Source: Bacteroidales bacterium
GTDB taxonomy: Bacteria; Bacteroidota; Bacteroidia; Bacteroidales; P3
NCBI GenBank assembly: GCA_017962665.1
Contig: JAGCUU010000032.1
Span: 32,455 to 96,454, forward strand
DNA: 64,000 nt
Direction of reading: 5' to 3'
Shown: one piece after another, positions 61,627 through 64,000 of the stretch
Numbering within the stretch: position 1 is the first letter of the stretch
How the letters are laid out: each line of letters opens with the position of its first letter
The notes under the pieces: model-generated
What the model saw: only the letters and a program-made list of their open reading frames with translations
Databases searched by the model: none
Told to the model about the DNA's origin: nothing
Made by a program: the position numbers and the translations under genes

Positions 61627-61674
61627 TTGCGGTTTCAAAAAAATTGCGTATTTTTGCAAATTGAAAAAAGTGTA
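61627..61674 (+). repeat. promoter-containing direct repeat, copy 2 (right of ATPase)
   Basis: Matches 60138-60185 at most positions, with a TATTTTTG box at 61649-61656. It brackets the ATPase gene together with copy 1. A third, weaker relative lies around 61747-61785. Confidence 0.75.
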
Positions 61675-61762
61675 TCAAAGTTCCTGTCCCTTTGCTTCCC
61701 CTTGTATTCAGTATATTTTGCGTTGCCTTGTCAAAAATCTACATCAGTATCAAAAAAATGCG

Positions 61763-61770
61763 TACCTTTG
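61763..61770 (+). promoter_or_regulatory. promoter for the hairpin RNA/HTH unit, -7 box
   Basis: TACCTTTG, about 92 bases before the first arm of the long hairpin at 61862. No plausible coding sequence starts between it and the HTH gene. Confidence 0.6.
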
Positions 61771-61861
61771 CAAACAAAATAGGAAAAATAATATGACTTA
61801 AAAACAAACTATATTGTAGAATATAAACGATAAATAACATAGCGTTTGCTATTTGTTCCGA

Positions 61862-61984
61862 CCTGTCTGAAACGTGGAAAATTTCTAATCAGGGTACTTT
61901 TACGGAAGACAAATGTGCAAATGCTCGCAGACAGCGAGCATTTTGTCTATTCCGTAAAAGGTGATTTCCACGACCTCAGACAGG
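61862..61984 (+). ncRNA. candidate structured RNA: 123-nt multi-arm hairpin
   Basis: Five nested complementary arms: CCTGTCTGA/TCAGACAGG (61862-61870 with 61976-61984), CGTGGAAA/TTTCCACG (61873-61880 with 61965-61972), CTTTTACGGAA/TTCCGTAAAAG (61897-61907 with 61950-61960), GACAAA/TTTGTC (61908-61913 with 61942-61947) and AATGCTCGC/GCGAGCATT (61920-61928 with 61934-61942), which overlap by one base. A T run after CGAG/CTCG at 61987-62012 resembles a terminator. The promoter at 61763 would transcribe it. It may be an RNA, a DNA palindrome of a MITE-like element, or both. Confidence 0.6.
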
Positions 61985-62062
61985 AGACGAGATTGCTCGC
62001 CTTCTTTTTTTGTCTGCGGTCGTCGGAATGTATATACGGATTCGGTAGCACGCTGGCTGTAG

Positions 62063-62084
62063 GGGCGTACCCCCGTGTACGCCC
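62063..62084. repeat. short GC-rich palindrome (REP-like)
   Basis: GGGCGTAC (62063-62070) pairs perfectly with GTACGCCC (62077-62084) over a six-base loop, 19 bases before the HTH ATG. Elements of this look occur in many copies in related genomes; copy number cannot be judged here. Confidence 0.65.
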
Positions 62085-62102
62085 ACAAAAACAAATAGCA
62101 AC

Positions 62103-62306
62103 ATGCAGATACACATAGGCAACCTTATCCGTGACGAATTGCGCCGTCAAGGCCACACCAACCAATGGCTCGCCGACCAATTAGACATTGATCGTCGCAC
62201 CCTCCAGCGTCTGTACAACAAACCCTCTATCGACACACAGCAGCTGTTTCGCATCAGCAAAATACTTGGAGTAGACCTGTTTAAACACTATTCCGAACAG
62301 CTTTAA
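62103..62306 (+). CDS. small XRE-type helix-turn-helix protein
   Basis: A 67-residue protein, almost entirely one HTH domain: LADQLDIDRRTLQRLYNKPS has the Q-ladder pattern of XRE family regulators, with scanning helix residues DRRTLQRLY. It has no sensor or dimer extension. It lies between the hairpin RNA candidate and the RiPP operon and is the only regulator in the block, so it may control one or both. TGGCAA/TTGCCA arms at 62312-62326 just past its stop could be a terminator stem or operator. Confidence 0.75.
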   Translation: MQIHIGNLIRDELRRQGHTNQWLADQLDIDRRTLQRLYNKPSIDTQQLFRISKILGVDLFKHYSEQL

Positions 62307-62365
62307 GGTATGGCAAATGTTGCCACATGGCAATATCCGTCGCACCCTAATTGGAATAATGGTCG

Positions 62366-62373
62366 TACCTTTG
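62366..62373 (+). promoter_or_regulatory. RiPP operon promoter, -7 box
   Basis: TACCTTTG with TTGG at 62351-62354 near the -33 position. It lies 192 bases before the first precursor ATG, giving an unusually long leader. Confidence 0.65.
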
Positions 62374-62425
62374 CACAAGAAATACTTACTTTTAAGTAAA
62401 AGTAAAAAAATAAAGTAAAGGAATA

Positions 62426-62512
62426 ATGTGTTGAAGACACATACTTTCAATAACCCCACACGTAGTGTGGTGAATTAAGAATCAGAAAGATAAATGCGTC
62501 TCGAAGAGACGC
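62426..62512 (+). promoter_or_regulatory. three successive perfect hairpins in the RiPP leader
   Basis: ATGTGT/ACACAT (62426-62442), CCACAC/GTGTGG (62456-62470) and GCGTCTC/GAGACGC (62496-62512), each with a 3-5 base loop. They fill the leader between promoter and first precursor. The third covers an upstream in-frame ATG at 62494, supporting ATG 62566 as the true start. Confidence 0.75.
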
Positions 62513-62565
62513 TACAAAAAAGTATCGTATCACCTTATTTTTTAATCATCACTAAATTGATCACA

Positions 62566-62703
62566 ATGGTAGAAACAAGCACTAAAGAAATCCACGAATT
62601 CGAAATTAATGCTCACAAGTTAATCAGAGAAAGAATAAAAGAAAAGGCTTCAGTAATAACAGATTACTTCTATGATGATGACTTTTACAGTGAGCGCTGG
62701 TAA
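62566..62703 (+). CDS. putative RiPP precursor peptide 1
   Basis: A 45-residue peptide. A charged, helical leader-like part (HEFEINAHKLIRERIKEK) is followed by an aromatic/acidic core that ends YFYDDDFYSERW. It shares with the second small gene (63242-63370) a central I(R/K)ERI motif and a C-terminal YDD(D/E)xY(S/G)ERW. No signal peptide or Gly-Gly cleavage site is seen. Tyr, Phe and Trp in the tail are natural targets of a radical SAM enzyme. ATG 62566 is chosen over 62494 because the shared part begins there and the upstream frame crosses a hairpin. Confidence 0.75.
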   Translation: MVETSTKEIHEFEINAHKLIRERIKEKASVITDYFYDDDFYSERW

Positions 62704-62739
62704 AAACCATTTTTATATGATAATAAAAAATTAAAAATC

Positions 62740-63231
62740 ATGGACATATTAGTAATAATACAGATTGTACTCTTGCCTATAATCATCTCAATTATTTCAA
62801 ATTATGGTATTTGGGCATTCCCATATAAAAAATGGAAACCTAATATCTCCATAGGGGACGTATACACTAAAATTAAGAAGGTAGATAAAACAATAATCAA
62901 GGAGGATAAAACAACTGGCGAGGAGAAAGAGTTGAGAATTGAAGAAAAAGAAGTGAGGATAAAATTTGAAATGGTCAACACTACGAAAAGAAATGCATAC
63001 AGAATAGATGTGTATTTTGAGTTTATGGACAAGAGTGATGTGGTACAATATGTAAGAGCAGAACAACGACCATTTCTCGAAGGTGGAAAAAATTTGTTAA
63101 TAGATTCGCCATTTAAATATGACGGGATAAAAGTTGACAACATAGAGAAAGTCAATATCAATGTTGCATACCAAAACAAGTTTGGAGCAATATTCAGCAC
63201 ATGTAAGCAGAAAAAGCTAGATATAAAATAA
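62740..63231 (+). CDS. one-TM protein of unknown function within the RiPP operon
   Basis: A 163-residue protein not recognised as any family. An N-terminal TM helix (IIQIVLLPIIISIISNYGIWAF) is followed by a charged, beta-rich part (VDKTIIKEDKTTGEEKELR, FEMVNTTKRNAYRIDVYFEF) that could be an immunoglobulin-like domain on either side of the membrane. It lies between the two precursor genes with gaps of 36 and 10 nt, so it is part of the operon. Immunity, secretion or processing roles are all possible; none is shown. DNA is strikingly AT-rich. Confidence 0.7.
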   Translation: MDILVIIQIVLLPIIISIISNYGIWAFPYKKWKPNISIGDVYTKIKKVDKTIIKEDKTTGEEKELRIEEKEVRIKFEMVNTTKRNAYRIDVYFEFMDKSDVVQYVRAEQRPFLEGGKNLLIDSPFKYDGIKVDNIEKVNINVAYQNKFGAIFSTCKQKKLDIK

Positions 63232-63241
63232 ATACAGAAAA

Positions 63242-63370
63242 ATGAATACTGATAGTATGACTTTTGCCCAAAATTGCATTAAAGAGCGTATTGATTGTAA
63301 GATGGACACTTGCGAATCGCAATATTCTGATACCAAATACGATGATGAACAGTATGGAGAAAGATGGTAG
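63242..63370 (+). CDS. putative RiPP precursor peptide 2
   Basis: A 42-residue peptide: ATG at 63242, stop at 63368. The middle has CIKERIDCK and the end YDDEQYGERW, matching precursor 1 in order and spacing from the tail. Unlike precursor 1 it has three Cys (residues 12, 19, 24), all outside the tail. It begins 10 nt after the TM gene and ends 21 nt before the radical SAM gene. It is too short for usual gene-calling cutoffs. Confidence 0.75.
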   Translation: MNTDSMTFAQNCIKERIDCKMDTCESQYSDTKYDDEQYGERW

Positions 63371-63391
63371 TCCCACTTTCCGTGTGTGACG

Positions 63392-64000
63392 ATGACAATA
63401 ATTCTTAAACCGACACGAGCCTGTAACTTCCGCTGCAAATACTGTTATTTAAGCAACGGAACGAAGTCGCATACGGATATGTTTGACATAGACTTTGCCA
63501 AACGTATTGTATCGCAGATCAAGGAGGCTTTCGCATCAACACGCAAGGTATCTATCATCTGGCACGGTGGCGAACCTCTGTTGTGGGGCAAGGAGAACTA
63601 TCGTGAGATATTGGCCTTTATGCAACAGGTGTTGGAGGGATACGACGTACATCAGTCGATGCAGACCAACCTGTCGCTGATTGACGAGGAATACTTGGAT
63701 ATACTGACGCAGTACAATGTCAAGCCCGGCTTCTCTTTGGACGGCACACGCGAAATCCACGACAGCCAGCGTGTAGGTATCGGTGGACAACCTACGTTTG
63801 ACACCATTATGCAAAATCTCGCCCTGTGTCGGAATCGGGATTTGAAGATTGGTTGCATTGTGGTGGGCAGTCGCAAGCACATTGGGCGTATCCCCGAACT
63901 CTACCATTTTATGAAGGAACAGGAGCTGAACTTCAAGTTCAATCCTCTTTTCATCTCCGGAGAAGCCGAACAGAACCGTGACGAGTACGGCATCACGACA
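63392..64000 (+). CDS. radical SAM peptide maturase (SPASM-type), partial
   Basis: The first 203 codons of an open frame that continues past the window. The [4Fe-4S] SAM-binding motif is RACNFRCKYCYL (CxxxCxxC, residues 11-18). Further core features are WHGGEPLLWG (the GGEP motif), MQTNLSLID and GFSLDGTREIHD, all typical of the anSME/SPASM enzymes that modify peptides or sulfatases. The C-terminal SPASM cysteines lie outside the window. With two precursor genes directly upstream it is most likely their maturase rather than a sulfatase activator (no sulfatase gene is near). GC content rises again relative to the precursor genes. Confidence 0.85.
   Translation, partial: MTIILKPTRACNFRCKYCYLSNGTKSHTDMFDIDFAKRIVSQIKEAFASTRKVSIIWHGGEPLLWGKENYREILAFMQQVLEGYDVHQSMQTNLSLIDEEYLDILTQYNVKPGFSLDGTREIHDSQRVGIGGQPTFDTIMQNLALCRNRDLKIGCIVVGSRKHIGRIPELYHFMKEQELNFKFNPLFISGEAEQNRDEYGITT

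Noticed and set aside
61862-61984. Retron msr-msd RNA
   Set aside because: A retron needs a reverse transcriptase gene close by; none is in the window, and the conserved branching G context could not be identified.
61846-62118. 90-codon plus-strand frame between ATPase and HTH genes
   Set aside because: It runs across the long hairpin and the GC-rich palindrome, its protein text has no domain features, and it overlaps the HTH start.
62494-62565. Longer form of precursor 1 starting at ATG 62494
   Set aside because: The extra 24 residues are encoded by the GCGTCTC/GAGACGC hairpin and beyond, and they have no counterpart in precursor 2.
63392-64000. Sulfatase-maturing enzyme (anSME) identity
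   Set aside because: The N-terminal half cannot exclude it, but no sulfatase gene is nearby and two short precursor genes lie directly upstream; peptide maturase is preferred.

Overview
This window comes from a member of the Bacteroidales (phylum Bacteroidota), probably an uncultured gut or rumen lineage. Three things point there. Promoters carry the TAnnTTTG -7 box typical of the phylum. Two secreted proteins end in type IX secretion (T9SS) sorting domains. Several neighbourhoods are Bacteroidales-type (TlpA/DUF6029/Omp28, DUF6427, DUF6913, YfhO beside a 7TM-HD protein). Family names come from recognising motifs by eye; no search was run.

Layout. Positions 1-17.8 kb are almost all on the minus strand: a truncated M6-type metalloprotease, a MATE exporter, an envelope redox operon (TlpA, DUF6029 outer-membrane protein, Omp28-like lipoprotein), polyprenyl diphosphate synthase, a hotdog thioesterase, dapA, DUF6913, rnhB, DUF6427, a T9SS subtilisin, an A-type flavoprotein, YfhO and a 7TM-HD phosphohydrolase. 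Positions 17.9-38.9 kb mix strands: ClC channel, topoisomerase IV A, glycosyltransferases, hflX, topA, signal peptidase I, a drug/metabolite transporter, an undecaprenyl-phosphate sugar transferase, a NagZ-like/beta-lactamase fusion and HU. Positions 39.1-48.0 kb form one plus-strand operon that looks able to build a phosphoglycerol- and galactofuranose-containing surface glycan: an IspD/TarI-type cytidylyltransferase, a type B T9SS cargo, a CDP-glycerol glycerophosphotransferase-like protein, a glycerol-3-phosphate cytidylyltransferase, an asparagine-synthase-like protein, a DUF362 protein and UDP-galactopyranose mutase. Positions 48.0-59.6 kb are mostly housekeeping: a GroES-family protein, alaS, an S9 peptidase, tgt, a family 2 glycosyltransferase, an ECF sigma factor, a GNAT, tRNA-Arg and an AlkD-like protein.

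The right end (59.6-64.0 kb) is accessory DNA. It holds a GC-rich AAA/DUF4143 ATPase gene behind three 13-bp iterons at an exact 32-bp period and between two near-identical promoter repeats. Next is a 123-nt multi-arm hairpin with its own promoter, then a small HTH gene. Last comes a probable RiPP operon: two short precursor genes (45 and 42 codons) ending in the same Tyr-(Ser/Gly)-Glu-Arg-Trp tail, with a one-TM protein between them, followed by a radical SAM maturase that runs off the edge. Both precursors are short enough to be missed by gene callers. This is the best candidate for a new system here.

A second theme is a dispersed heptamer array (consensus near CCWTTAA, 3-6 tandem units), placed directly upstream of several plus-strand genes.
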